Positions 9,604-18,576 of a stretch of 64,000 nucleotides of DNA are shown here, piece by piece; positions within the stretch are counted from its first letter, which is position 1, and each line of letters opens with the position of its first letter. The stretch comes from Sphingobacterium sp. UT-1RO-CII-1. GTDB taxonomy: Bacteria > Bacteroidota > Bacteroidia > Sphingobacteriales > Sphingobacteriaceae. Both the position numbers and the translations under genes were made by a program. Where the stretch lies: contig NZ_JAPPVJ010000002.1 of assembly GCF_026711005.1 (NCBI RefSeq), positions 248,001 to 312,000 on the forward strand, given 5' to 3'. The notes beneath the pieces were generated by a model. The model did not search any database, was not told where the DNA came from, and saw nothing but the letters and a program-made list of their open reading frames with translations.

Positions 9604-11184
9604 TTAGTTGATGCCATGCATCATCTTCTTTAATAATGGATTAAAAACTAATAATAACAAAGCCGCTGCAATAGGAATACTAGCTATGATATAGAAAAAT
9701 ATAGACATAGAATACGTCTCGGATATCTTATCAATATACGCTCCTGTTTGACCTGCTATAAAATTAGCTATCGCAGAAGCTGTGAACCATAAACCAAACA
9801 AAAGACCAGCTAATTTTTTTGGTGATAGTTTAGAAACATAAGATAAACCTACTGGCGATAAGCAAAGCTCGCCAGAAGTGTGGAAAAAGTATGCCAAGAT
9901 AAGCCATATCATACTTACTGACGCAGTTTTAGCACCTTGCGGAATACTACTCGCACCAAAGGCTAACACTACAAATCCTATACCTACTAAAGTTAACCCC
10001 ATGGCGAATTTAACAGGGCCTGATGGGTTCCATACCTTCTCCCATATCTTACTAAATGATGACGCTAATGTAATAATGAAAAAAGAATTTAAGATTTGGA
10101 ACCAAGAAACGGTAACCTCTGTATGCTCTAACGTAAATTCATTATATACTTTCCAAATACCAAGTCCCCAAATAATTGCGAAGGAAATACCAGTAAATAA
10201 AATTGTTCGCGGATATTTATCCACAATTTTAGTAGATAACTGATAAAGCACCCAAGTAACTATCAATATCGGAAACACGGTTAATGCAGCATCTACCCAT
10301 TTAAATATTTGTCCTGTATGACCATCCAACACCCGTTGTGTATAATCTTTAGCAAAAATTGTCATGGAACCGCCAGCCTGCTCAAAAGCAAAAAAGAAAA
10401 ACAAACTCGCAAACATCAAAACACCTACAACAATTAAACGATCGCGCACAACATTCTTAGGCACAACTTCTTCCTCAATATCGTTTTCTTTTAACTGTTG
10501 CTCATGCTTACTAACAGGCTTTTGACCAATAACTCCAAAGATTTTCTGACCAAAATAAAATTGCATCATGCCAAAAAACATAAATACACCTGCTAAACCA
10601 AAACCCCAATGCCAACCTACTTTTTCCCCGATATAGCCACACAGCAACATTCCCAAAAATGCCCCCGCATTAATACCCATATAGAAAATAGTGTAGCCCG
10701 CATCCTTCTTTGAGCTTGTATCTGGGTACAACTCCCCGACCATAGATGAAATATTTGGTTTGAACAAACCATTTCCTAGTATCATCAGTACAAGACCGAC
10801 AAAAAAGAAATTATTATCAAACATTTCAAACGCCATAGATAAATGACCGAGTGTCATAATTAATGCGCCTAAAACAATAGCTTGACGATAACCAGTTAAC
10901 TTATCAGCTATCATTCCCCCAATTAACGGTGTTAGATAAACTAAACCTGTATACCATGCGTAAAGTTGCATAGCATCTGCGTTGGTCCATCCCCAACCTC
11001 CTTTAGCTACTTCTGTGACGAGGAAAACAGTTAGAAGAGCTCGCATACCATAGTAGCTAAAGCGTTCCCACATTTCTGTAAAGAACAGGACGAATAAACT
11101 CGCCGGGTGCCCCATTAACATCGTGTCATCTATACCTTTTTTGGACAAGTGACCTACTAAGGCATCATCTTTCATTTGAGTCAT
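9604..11184 (-). CDS. POT-family (PTR2) proton-coupled peptide transporter, copy 3
   Basis: The product is 526 residues with the full POT signature: EMWERFSYYGMRA (about residues 34-46), GNGLFKPNISSMVG (about 137) and FYMGINAGAFLGM (about 167). A hydrophilic linker near residues 220-243 separates the two bundles. It is closer in sequence to copy 2 than to copy 1: the shared C-terminal stretches around KIWNPS/SGELCLSPVGLSYVSKL are nearly the same. As the first gene in the transcribed direction it has its own terminator at 9551-9581 and probably its own promoter in the 219-base gap upstream. Its role is inferred as di/tripeptide uptake. Confidence 0.93.
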   Translation of the reverse strand: MTQMKDDALVGHLSKKGIDDTMLMGHPASLFVLFFTEMWERFSYYGMRALLTVFLVTEVAKGGWGWTNADAMQLYAWYTGLVYLTPLIGGMIADKLTGYRQAIVLGALIMTLGHLSMAFEMFDNNFFFVGLVLMILGNGLFKPNISSMVGELYPDTSSKKDAGYTIFYMGINAGAFLGMLLCGYIGEKVGWHWGFGLAGVFMFFGMMQFYFGQKIFGVIGQKPVSKHEQQLKENDIEEEVVPKNVVRDRLIVVGVLMFASLFFFFAFEQAGGSMTIFAKDYTQRVLDGHTGQIFKWVDAALTVFPILIVTWVLYQLSTKIVDKYPRTILFTGISFAIIWGLGIWKVYNEFTLEHTEVTVSWFQILNSFFIITLASSFSKIWEKVWNPSGPVKFAMGLTLVGIGFVVLAFGASSIPQGAKTASVSMIWLILAYFFHTSGELCLSPVGLSYVSKLSPKKLAGLLFGLWFTASAIANFIAGQTGAYIDKISETYSMSIFFYIIASIPIAAALLLLVFNPLLKKMMHGIN

Positions 11185-11403
11185 TTATAAATTGTAAATA
11201 ATTATAATTTGAGCTAAACCACGCTCGGTTTATTAATCAATGGTTCTATGAACTACGTAATCTATTATATCGTCAACACACAAAACACTAAATAAATTTT
11301 GCTTTTTCAAATAAGCTAAAGATTTAACGAATAATAATCTACATTAGATCTTCTTTGCCTTACAAAGAAAGTAAAAATAATATATTTTCCAATACTAATT
11401 CCG

Positions 11404-12324
11404 CTATAATCCACTTTTCTTATTCGGTATAGCACGCCCAGGCTTCGTCTCATCCATATCAGATATAGGTTCCTGACTATTAAAAACAATATTAGATTTT
11501 AAACGTAAAAGTCCGTCTGTCAATTCGTAAGCATCAAAGCTTAAGTCGGGGCCATAATATTGATACTGATCTTTAAACTCAGGTTCTACAGGTACTATAT
11601 GGTCAAAAACGATACTGTTTAGCTCTTTGTGATATTTTAGATACATAGTTAAGCCCCGCCCATAATTAAAGATTTTCCTTGTACGTTCCCTTTCATTTTC
11701 AAAAACCTTTGCTCCAAAAATAAAATTTCCCTTATCATACGTTAACACTTCTATAACCTTCTGCGAATAGGTACTATGGTGTCCTTTCCATCCCAACAAA
11801 ACATAACTATTTGATGACAACCCCAATACTTCGACATATTGTGCACCATACCATTTATCATTTTTTAATAACTCTTTCTCTGGCTCACTAATTTCGAAAG
11901 TTTTATCAAGCAACGGTATTAGCTTTAAGCTTCCATCGTTTGTTTTCACTTGAATAGCACCATAATAAAGGTAAGAGCCGTCATTTAAGGGGATATTCCA
12001 TGAAAAAACACGAAATCTATCATCAGGAGAATTGATGATAGAAATCATGTTCAATTGTTTAAACCCATAATCATATGAGTTTTTTTCTTTTAAAGAAGAA
12101 ACTAGTGTTTTGACAAAAATAAAATTCTTATCTATTCGCTCTGCTTCACCTTTCAAGTTGTACATCGCTTCACCTACAAGTCGAAGGCTATCTTCCAAAA
12201 TCTCCATGCGCTTATTATCAACTTGCGCATTCATTGAAATAGGTAGGAAGACAATTATGAAAAGAGAAAATAAGCTAACATAAAGCTTTATATAGTTTTT
12301 GTTAACAGCTCGTTTCCAACTCAT
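11404..12324 (-). CDS. exported protein of unknown function
   Basis: The product is 306 residues. A long N-terminus with a hydrophobic run (about residues 12-31, ending ISMNAQ) looks like a signal peptide, so the protein should be periplasmic or outer-membrane associated. The mature part is rich in Tyr, Asp and beta-strand patterns, with the segment LGLSSNSYVLLGWKGHHS near residue 168. I do not recognise a named family, though similar proteins occur widely in Sphingobacteriia. It starts 6 bases after the stop of the TIM-barrel isomerase gene on the same strand and is likely the last gene of that operon. No enzyme activity can be assigned. Confidence 0.65.
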   Translation of the reverse strand: MSWKRAVNKNYIKLYVSLFSLFIIVFLPISMNAQVDNKRMEILEDSLRLVGEAMYNLKGEAERIDKNFIFVKTLVSSLKEKNSYDYGFKQLNMISIINSPDDRFRVFSWNIPLNDGSYLYYGAIQVKTNDGSLKLIPLLDKTFEISEPEKELLKNDKWYGAQYVEVLGLSSNSYVLLGWKGHHSTYSQKVIEVLTYDKGNFIFGAKVFENERERTRKIFNYGRGLTMYLKYHKELNSIVFDHIVPVEPEFKDQYQYYGPDLSFDAYELTDGLLRLKSNIVFNSQEPISDMDETKPGRAIPNKKSGL

Positions 12325-12330
12325 TCAATA

Positions 12331-13218
12331 CTACAAATTAATGTAACGCTCTAATAGTTTTTTAGACGCTATAATACCATCTACTTCTGAAAGTTCACTA
12401 CCTTCATACTCGATTCCTATATAACCTTTAAATTTAGCTTTTTTGATAATCTGCATCATACGGCCATAATCAATATTAGCTTCATCACCATTCTCGTTAA
12501 ATACATTCGTTTTTGCACTAACTCCCTTTGCATATGGCATTAGATCTTCTACCCCTTGATATCTGTCATACTCATAAAAGTTGCCTAAATCAGGTAAGCT
12601 TCCACAATTCTTCTTACCAACTGCTTTTAACACACTTGCTAACCAGTCGCCGTGCGAAGATATACCTCCATGGTTTTCAACAATAACATTTATTTTTGCT
12701 TTTTTACCATAATCCGCTAAAGTACTTAAGCTTTCTACAACACGATTTTTCACTTCTTCGGGTGTTCCCTGTCCAGCTGCATTGACACGAATTGATTTAC
12801 AACCTAAAAAAGCTGCGGCATCAACCCATTTATAATGATTTTCTACAGCTGCAACACGTTTTGCATTATCTTCGTCTCCCAAGTTTCCTTCGCCATCAAC
12901 CATGATCAAAACATTTTTAACACCGTTATCTTTAGCTCTTCCATTAAGATCTTTTAGGTAAGTCATATCCTTTGCCTTATCCTTAAAAAAAGCGTTTACA
13001 TACTCGACACCATAAATACCGAACTTCTTGGCTGCCAATTCTGGAAAATCAATGTTTTTAAGATCGCCCTTAAATAAAGTTTTGTGTAACGACCATTCGG
13101 CTAAAGATATTTCAAACCATTGCTTCTTTGCTCCAGCAAATACATCAATTGATGGTGCTACAGCCAGACCTGCAGTAGCTAACCCTAAGTGTTTTAAAAA
13201 TGTTCTTCTTGAATTCAT
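12331..13218 (-). CDS. Tat-exported sugar phosphate isomerase/epimerase-like TIM-barrel protein
   Basis: The product is 295 residues. The N-terminus NSRRTFLKHLG is a twin-arginine signal, followed by a hydrophobic segment and an Ala cleavage region at about residue 30. The rest is an AP-endonuclease-2/xylose isomerase-like TIM barrel: metal-ligand candidates are Glu in VIVENHGG (about 181), Asp in SLPDLGNF (about 209) and Glu in YIGIEYEG (about 270). Enzymes of this family act on sugars or polyols with divalent metal, here in the periplasm. It shares a minus-strand cluster with lutA-like, MFS and aroB genes; no substrate can be named. Confidence 0.85.
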   Translation of the reverse strand: MNSRRTFLKHLGLATAGLAVAPSIDVFAGAKKQWFEISLAEWSLHKTLFKGDLKNIDFPELAAKKFGIYGVEYVNAFFKDKAKDMTYLKDLNGRAKDNGVKNVLIMVDGEGNLGDEDNAKRVAAVENHYKWVDAAAFLGCKSIRVNAAGQGTPEEVKNRVVESLSTLADYGKKAKINVIVENHGGISSHGDWLASVLKAVGKKNCGSLPDLGNFYEYDRYQGVEDLMPYAKGVSAKTNVFNENGDEANIDYGRMMQIIKKAKFKGYIGIEYEGSELSEVDGIIASKKLLERYINL

Positions 13219-13234
13219 TATTCTTTAGATTTAG

Positions 13235-13963
13235 TTAAATATTTGCCCAGCCGGAAGTCAACACATCGGCTAGATGTTTTGTTTTTATCGGTAATTGATG
13301 CTTATCGATATAAGCTTGCATTTGTAGTAAACAAGAGCTATCCGTTGAAATGATATAATCTGCCTGAAGGTCCATCGCTCGTTTAACCTTCTGTTCTGCC
13401 ATTGCTACTGATATCCCTTCAAACTTCACTGCAAATGTTCCACCAAAACCACAACAGGTCTCACCATCTTCCATCTCTACTAGTGATAAACCTCCTACTT
13501 GATTTAATAAACGACGGGGTTCTTCCCTAAGATGACACTCCCGTAAAGCAGAACATGAGTCGTGATAAACAGCAGTACCAATCAATTCAGCACCAAAATA
13601 CTCTTTTTTAGCTATGTTTACTAAAAAATCACTTAATTCATACATGTTTTGTTGAATATTACGACAACGGTTATGCTCAATAGAATTGGTGAACAAATCA
13701 TCATATCCCCCCTTTACCATACTTACACAAGATGCTGATGGGGCTACAATATACTTATCTTCTGAAAATACATTTAAAAATTGTGATCCAGTCTTTTTTG
13801 CTTCATCCCAAAAGCCTGCATTATACGCAGGTTGTCCACAACAAGTTTGTTCAGGATTATAATCGACTATACAACCTGCTTTCTCCAAAAGCTTCACTGT
13901 ATTGAAAGCTGTCTCTGGGTAAATTTGATCAATAAAACATGGTATAAATAGCTCTACATTCAT
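13235..13963 (-). CDS. LutA/YkgE-type (Fe-S)-binding oxidoreductase subunit
   Basis: The product is 242 residues with two cysteine-rich CCG domains: CCGQPAYNAGF (about residues 41-51) and CCGFGGTFAV (about 169-178). Other Cys occur in FIPCFID (about 9) and DSCSALRECHL (about 135). These match the heterodisulfide-reductase-type DUF224 repeats of LutA/YkgE, which act with LutB and LutC in L-lactate oxidation. No lutB or lutC is adjacent, so either the partners are elsewhere or the protein serves a different oxidation. It lies 16 bases upstream of the isomerase gene and is probably in one operon with it. Confidence 0.88.
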   Translation of the reverse strand: MNVELFIPCFIDQIYPETAFNTVKLLEKAGCIVDYNPEQTCCGQPAYNAGFWDEAKKTGSQFLNVFSEDKYIVAPSASCVSMVKGGYDDLFTNSIEHNRCRNIQQNMYELSDFLVNIAKKEYFGAELIGTAVYHDSCSALRECHLREEPRRLLNQVGGLSLVEMEDGETCCGFGGTFAVKFEGISVAMAEQKVKRAMDLQADYIISTDSSCLLQMQAYIDKHQLPIKTKHLADVLTSGWANI

Positions 13964-13983
13964 AGAATATTATTAATATATCT

Positions 13984-15285
13984 TTAGGCAACCTTATTAA
14001 ATTTCAAAACTTTTAATAAGAGTATAAATCCTAAAATAAAGAAAATAGATAATGATACCGCTGATAAGCGGATATTTCCCGTAATCTGTTCGATGACGCC
14101 AAAAGAAACTAATCCCAAAACGATAGCTAACTTCTCAGTAACATCATAAAAACTAAAAAAAGAGGCCGTATCTTTTATATTAGCGGGTAAAAACTTCGAG
14201 TATGTTGACCTCGATAATGATTGTATACCACCCATAACTAAGCCAACTAAACAGGCAATAACATAAAAATGCACTTCAGTTTGAATATAAAAAGCTGCTA
14301 TACAAATGCCTATCCACACACATACCACAAACAACAAGGTAGTAATATTTCCAAAAAGCTTAGATAACCACGACATTATCAAGGCACCAGCAATAGCCAA
14401 TAGTTGTATTAATAATATGGTAACAATCAGTTTAGAGCTATCTAAATTAAGTTCTTTCGCACCAAAAGCAGCAGCGACGATCATCACGGTCTGTACACCT
14501 GCAGAATAAAAAAAATAAGCCGGAAGAAACCTCCTGATTGCACTTATGTTTTTTATTTTTCGCTGTACAATTCTAAATTCTAAAACAACAGTTTTAAACA
14601 AGTTTCTTGAAGCTCGTACATCTTGTTTTTTATTATTCGGCAAGGCTTTAAAGGGGATAGTGGCAAAAGCAGCCCACCAAACACCTACAAGTAAAAAAGA
14701 AAGGCGGGGACCAAAAGACGGGTCGCTAATCCCAAACCATTCAGGTTTTAATATGAAAACTAAGCAAATTAACTGCAGAGTAACGCAGCCAACATACCCA
14801 TATGCAAAGCCTTTCGCACTAACCCTATCCTGCTGATCTACACTTGCTATCTCAGGCAAATAAGAATTGTTAAATAAAACACCTCCTATATATCCCATAG
14901 CAGCAATACCGAATAAAATAACGCTTACTTCCAGCGTTTCTAACCTAAAGAAAAACAACCCCATACACGATAAGGCTCCTAAATAGGTGAAAAATATCAT
15001 TAAAGGCTTTTTCTTACCTTGAATATCCGCATACGAAGAGATAAAAGGTAGACTAATCGCCATTAATAAATAAGCAATAGCCAAAGCAAAATTCGACAAA
15101 GCTGTATTGATGACTTTTATTCCAAAAAATAAAACGTGGTCGCCATGCTCTTGTGTATGTGTAATAGCGGTATAATATGCAGGGAATATTGTCGAGGTAA
15201 TAACTAAATTATAGGCCGAATTGGCCCAATCATACATGGACCACGACCGGATTAATTTCTTATCATTTTTTTGTAAAACCTGCAT
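13984..15285 (-). CDS. UMF1-type MFS transporter
   Basis: The product is 433 residues with about 12 membrane helices. The N-terminus contains WSMYDWANSAYNLVI (about residues 15-29), the hallmark of UMF1/Atg22-like major facilitator proteins. A further signature is GGIQSLSRSTYSKFLP (about 352), with the Arg and Ser arrangement typical of this group. Atg22 exports amino acids from yeast vacuoles; bacterial members are of unknown substrate. It starts 57 bases after the aroB stop and ends 20 bases before the LutA-like gene, all on the minus strand. Substrate prediction is not possible from sequence. Confidence 0.85.
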   Translation of the reverse strand: MQVLQKNDKKLIRSWSMYDWANSAYNLVITSTIFPAYYTAITHTQEHGDHVLFFGIKVINTALSNFALAIAYLLMAISLPFISSYADIQGKKKPLMIFFTYLGALSCMGLFFFRLETLEVSVILFGIAAMGYIGGVLFNNSYLPEIASVDQQDRVSAKGFAYGYVGCVTLQLICLVFILKPEWFGISDPSFGPRLSFLLVGVWWAAFATIPFKALPNNKKQDVRASRNLFKTVVLEFRIVQRKIKNISAIRRFLPAYFFYSAGVQTVMIVAAAFGAKELNLDSSKLIVTILLIQLLAIAGALIMSWLSKLFGNITTLLFVVCVWIGICIAAFYIQTEVHFYVIACLVGLVMGGIQSLSRSTYSKFLPANIKDTASFFSFYDVTEKLAIVLGLVSFGVIEQITGNIRLSAVSLSIFFILGFILLLKVLKFNKVA

Positions 15286-15342
15286 ATTATTTAATAGAAT
15301 ACAATTCTGAACAACTTTTTTATATCTCTTATAGTGCAGATT

Positions 15343-16407
15343 TTAGTTTAAACTCAAATAAAAGTCTAAACTAGCATAAACATCCTCTTCGCTAATAAAT
15401 TTGTTATAATCACAGGATCCGATCTTACTTAACAAAACAAAACCTAATTTATTAGATTCGTTTTTCTTGTCGTTACGCATTAGATCGATGAGGTCGGCAT
15501 ATATTTTTTTATCGAATATATAACGAGGGTACAACTCTTTAAACACGTCAACAATGTGCTGAAGTTCGTCTTTAGTAAGGTTATTTAATTTATAGCTTAA
15601 ATAACCTTCACAAATCATACCTATACCGATAGCTTCACCATGTAATAAAGGTTCGGCATCATGCAGCATAGAATACCCTTCTATTGCATGACCAATGGTA
15701 TGTCCGAAATTCAATATTTTTCGTAAATTTTGCTCATGCGGATCTTTTGTAATAACCTCGTTTTTAATCTCTACGGATCGAAAAACAAGAGCGTCTAAAG
15801 ATCCTGATAGAGATTCGTTGATGTTTTTAACTTTAAAAAACAAATCCTTATCATATATAAGCCCATGCTTTATAATCTCCGCATAGCCTGATTTTGTTTG
15901 TCTGTCATCTAAAGTTTCTAAAAATGCTGAGCTTATAAAAACAGCTTTGGGCTGATTAAAAGTCCCTATTATATTTTTCACATTGCCTAAATCTATTCCA
16001 GTTTTTCCTCCAACTGAAGCATCGACCTGTGCCAATAAAGTTGTTGGTATCTGAATGAAGTCTATCCCTCTCTTAAAAGTAGACGCAGCAAACCCACCCA
16101 TATCAGTAACCACCCCCCCGCCTAAATTAATCATTAGCGATTTCCTATCAGCACCAAAATCAAGCATTGTATTCCAAACTCCTATACAAAAGTCAATATT
16201 TTTATTTTCTTCCCCTGGATCTACTTCAATAATATCATAATCAAGAATATCAGGTAGAGCCGACTGTAAAACAGGTAAACAATGATCATTCGTATTCCGA
16301 TCAACTAATATCAAAACTTGTGAATAATTGCCTTCTGTAATAAATTGCTGAAGAGACTGCAACGCGTCTTCAAAAAAAACTTTATAACCAATACTATTTA
16401 TATACAT
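15343..16407 (-). CDS. aroB: 3-dehydroquinate synthase
   Basis: The product is 354 residues, the usual AroB size. NAD-binding and catalytic motifs include NLGGGVVTDMGGFAASTFKRG (about residues 94-114, shown as one motif region), TTLLAQVDASVGGKTG (about 122) and the zinc-ligand stretch NFGHTIGHAIE (about 233). AroB converts DAHP to 3-dehydroquinate, the second step of the shikimate pathway for aromatic amino acids. No other aro genes lie in the window. It is 14 bases downstream of the S4-domain gene and begins at an ATG at 16407. Confidence 0.95.
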   Translation of the reverse strand: MYINSIGYKVFFEDALQSLQQFITEGNYSQVLILVDRNTNDHCLPVLQSALPDILDYDIIEVDPGEENKNIDFCIGVWNTMLDFGADRKSLMINLGGGVVTDMGGFAASTFKRGIDFIQIPTTLLAQVDASVGGKTGIDLGNVKNIIGTFNQPKAVFISSAFLETLDDRQTKSGYAEIIKHGLIYDKDLFFKVKNINESLSGSLDALVFRSVEIKNEVITKDPHEQNLRKILNFGHTIGHAIEGYSMLHDAEPLLHGEAIGIGMICEGYLSYKLNNLTKDELQHIVDVFKELYPRYIFDKKIYADLIDLMRNDKKNESNKLGFVLLSKIGSCDYNKFISEEDVYASLDFYLSLN

Positions 16408-16421
16408 TATTAATACTTTGC

Positions 16422-16628
16422 TTAAATAATTTCAACCTTCTGTCCATCAAACTCTACCACGTCACCCACCCTAACTTTTAATCTTTTTCTGTAATCTACC
16501 ACTCCATTGTACAAAACCATACCTTCGTCAACAACATACTGGGCCATTGCGCCATGCTCTACCCAATTCATTGCTTTTAGCAATTGGATTAATTGTATAT
16601 AATCTCCCTTCAAAGAAAACGTTTGCAT
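16422..16628 (-). CDS. S4-domain RNA-binding protein, YbcJ/YaaA type
   Basis: The product is 68 residues and nearly all of it is an S4 RNA-binding domain. It has the helix with LLKAMNWVEHGAMAQYVVDEG (about residues 17-37), the turn YNGVVDYRKRLKV and the closing strand GDVVEFDGQKVEII. YbcJ/YaaA-like proteins are small stand-alone S4 proteins thought to bind structured RNA. It is the first gene of the run leading into aroB, 14 bases upstream, and is divergent from proline dehydrogenase. The role in the cell is unknown. Confidence 0.82.
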   Translation of the reverse strand: MQTFSLKGDYIQLIQLLKAMNWVEHGAMAQYVVDEGMVLYNGVVDYRKRLKVRVGDVVEFDGQKVEII

Positions 16629-16690
16629 ATTCTATAAATAAAAAACTGCTTAATTAAAGCGTAAATATAAGGCTATTCAAAATAAATCTT

Positions 16691-16698
16691 TAATTTTG
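16691..16698 (+). promoter_or_regulatory. candidate -7 box for proline dehydrogenase
   Basis: TAATTTTG matches the Bacteroidota -7 consensus TAnnTTTG and lies 20 bases before the ATG at 16718. I see no clear TTTG -33 element at the usual spacing. Confidence 0.4.
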
Positions 16699-16717
16699 CC
16701 CCTAAATTATTTATTAT

Positions 16718-17911
16718 ATGATTTCAGAAAATAATCGCGTTAAACTTGATTTCAATAATACTGAAATTGCTTTCCGCAATAAAAGTGATAAAGATTTAGA
16801 AAAAGCCTACTGGTTATTTAAAATGGTAGCAAGTAATGCGCTCATAAAAATAGGAACACCAATTACTAATTTAGCTTTAAACATAGGCTTACCCATCCAA
16901 GGGATAATTCGTAACACAATTTACAAACAATTTTGTGGAGGCGAATCAATAGAAGGTTGTGCCCAATCCATTACTGATCTTGGTAAAGGTAATGTAACAA
17001 CTATCTTAGATTACTCGGTAGAAGGAGAAGAAAGTGAAAAAAGTTTTGATGAGACGCATGCTGAAATACTGCGTACTGTCGAGTATGCTAAAAAGAACTC
17101 TCACATTTCTTTTTGTGTTTTCAAACCCACTGGCTTAGGAAGGTTTGACCTTTTAGCTAAAGTTGATGCTAAACAAGAATTAACAGACGCTGAAAAAATA
17201 GAGTTTGACAAACTTTACAAGCGAATAGATAGTATTTGTAGTGCTTGCCATCAAGCGGGTATCAAAGTTTTAGTAGATGCTGAACATTCATGGATTCAAG
17301 ATACAATTGATGATTTGGCAAGGGAGATGATGGAGAAATACAACAAAGAGCAGGTAATCGTTTATAACACCTATCAGATATACCGTGCGGATAAATTAGC
17401 ATCGCTAAAAGCAGACTTTGCTTATGCCCAAACTCAGAACTTTTACCTCGGGGCTAAATTGGTACGTGGTGCTTATATGGAAATAGAGCGTCAAAGAGCA
17501 CAAGAAATGGGCTACCCTTCTCCTATTCAACCAAATAAGAAAGCTGCTGATAAAGATTATAATGAAGCATTATACTTTTGCCTAGATCATATCAACAGGA
17601 TCGGTCTAATGGCAGGCACGCATAATGAAGAAAGCTCCCGAATATTAGCTGAAGAGCTTGTAGAAAGAGGGATATCACCAAAGAATGAACATATATATTT
17701 TGCTCAATTACTGGGAATGTCCGACAATTTATCTTTTAACCTTGCGGCAGCAGGTTTTAATGTTGCTAAATATATGCCTTATGGCCCTGTAAAATCAGTT
17801 ATGCCTTATTTATTTAGACGTGCACAAGAGAATACATCAGTGGGCGGGCAAACAGGACGAGAACTGGCATTAATAATGCGAGAAAAACAACGTAGAAAAA
17901 ATAAGAAATAA
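16718..17911 (+). CDS. proline dehydrogenase
   Basis: The product is a 397-residue stand-alone FAD proline dehydrogenase (PutA N-terminal-type TIM barrel), without the P5C dehydrogenase domain. Motifs include FCVFKPTGLGRFDLL (about residues 131-145), VDAEHSWIQD (about 188), the FAD/substrate segment KLVRGAYMEIER (about 248) and the C-terminal MPYGPVKSVMPYLFRRAQENTS region (about 350-371), with the arginines that bind the proline carboxylate. It oxidises proline to pyrroline-5-carboxylate and passes electrons to quinone. A terminator hairpin follows directly. Partner P5C dehydrogenase is not in the window. Confidence 0.93.
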   Translation: MISENNRVKLDFNNTEIAFRNKSDKDLEKAYWLFKMVASNALIKIGTPITNLALNIGLPIQGIIRNTIYKQFCGGESIEGCAQSITDLGKGNVTTILDYSVEGEESEKSFDETHAEILRTVEYAKKNSHISFCVFKPTGLGRFDLLAKVDAKQELTDAEKIEFDKLYKRIDSICSACHQAGIKVLVDAEHSWIQDTIDDLAREMMEKYNKEQVIVYNTYQIYRADKLASLKADFAYAQTQNFYLGAKLVRGAYMEIERQRAQEMGYPSPIQPNKKAADKDYNEALYFCLDHINRIGLMAGTHNEESSRILAEELVERGISPKNEHIYFAQLLGMSDNLSFNLAAAGFNVAKYMPYGPVKSVMPYLFRRAQENTSVGGQTGRELALIMREKQRRKNKK

Positions 17912-17920
17912 AATTGCACA

Positions 17921-17958
17921 ACAATCCCGATCTAATATAATCGGGATTGTTTATTTTT
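17921..17958 (+). terminator. intrinsic terminator after proline dehydrogenase
   Basis: ACAATCCCGAT (17921-17931) is the exact inverse of 17940-17950, an 11-bp stem followed by the T-rich TTATTTTT. It stands 10 bases after the stop. The downstream HAD gene starts 15 bases beyond the hairpin, and TATTTTTG (17952-17959) could be that gene's -7 box. Confidence 0.8.
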
Positions 17959-17964
17959 GCCCCT

Positions 17965-18576
17965 ATGACTACAGAATCTAAGAATAAATTGGCTTTTTTG
18001 CAAGAAAAATCTACATCATTTAAAGCACTTTTATATGATGTAGACGGAACTTTAGCTGACAATATGAAAGCACATAAAGCATCTTATGTTGCAGTGGCTG
18101 CAGAACATGGAATTGAACTTGACCCTGATATAATTGATGAATTAGCTGGGTGGCCCACAGTCGATGTTGCACTCGAGATTTCTAAACGCTATAACGTGGA
18201 AATAGATGTTACCACCTTCTCAGCTCGCAAATCAGCTATTTTTATAGAAGACCATATTCAAAAAACACAACGTATAGATTATGTTGTAGAACATCTATTA
18301 GCTAATGTTGGAAAAAAAAGAATAGGACTTGTATCGGGCGGCTCAAGATCTACTTTAAATATCACGCTCGATGTGATTGATATAGTAGGCAAGTTTGAAA
18401 CTTTAGTTTGTGCAGGGGATACACCGGAAGGCAAACCCTCTCCTCAACCTTTCTTATTGGCCGCTGAACAGTTAGGTGTTGCTCCCTCAGAATGCTTAGT
18501 TTTTGAAGATGGTGATCCTGGTGTCCAAGCAGCTATCTCAGCAGGCATGGCATGGGTAAGAATTGATCAGATCTAA
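17965..18576 (+). CDS. HAD-superfamily hydrolase (beta-phosphoglucomutase/phosphatase type)
   Basis: The product is 203 residues from the ATG at 17965; a TTG 18 bases upstream is inside the preceding terminator and is not preferred. HAD motif I is YDVDGTLADN (about residues 27-36), motif II is VSGGSRS (about 121), motif III Lys is in PEGKPSPQPF (about 150) and motif IV is FEDGDPGVQAA (about 177). The cap is of the C1 helical type. Such enzymes dephosphorylate small sugar phosphates or act as phosphoglucomutases; the substrate is not evident. Its stop overlaps the convergent sigma-partner gene by 4 bases. Confidence 0.87.
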   Translation: MTTESKNKLAFLQEKSTSFKALLYDVDGTLADNMKAHKASYVAVAAEHGIELDPDIIDELAGWPTVDVALEISKRYNVEIDVTTFSARKSAIFIEDHIQKTQRIDYVVEHLLANVGKKRIGLVSGGSRSTLNITLDVIDIVGKFETLVCAGDTPEGKPSPQPFLLAAEQLGVAPSECLVFEDGDPGVQAAISAGMAWVRIDQI

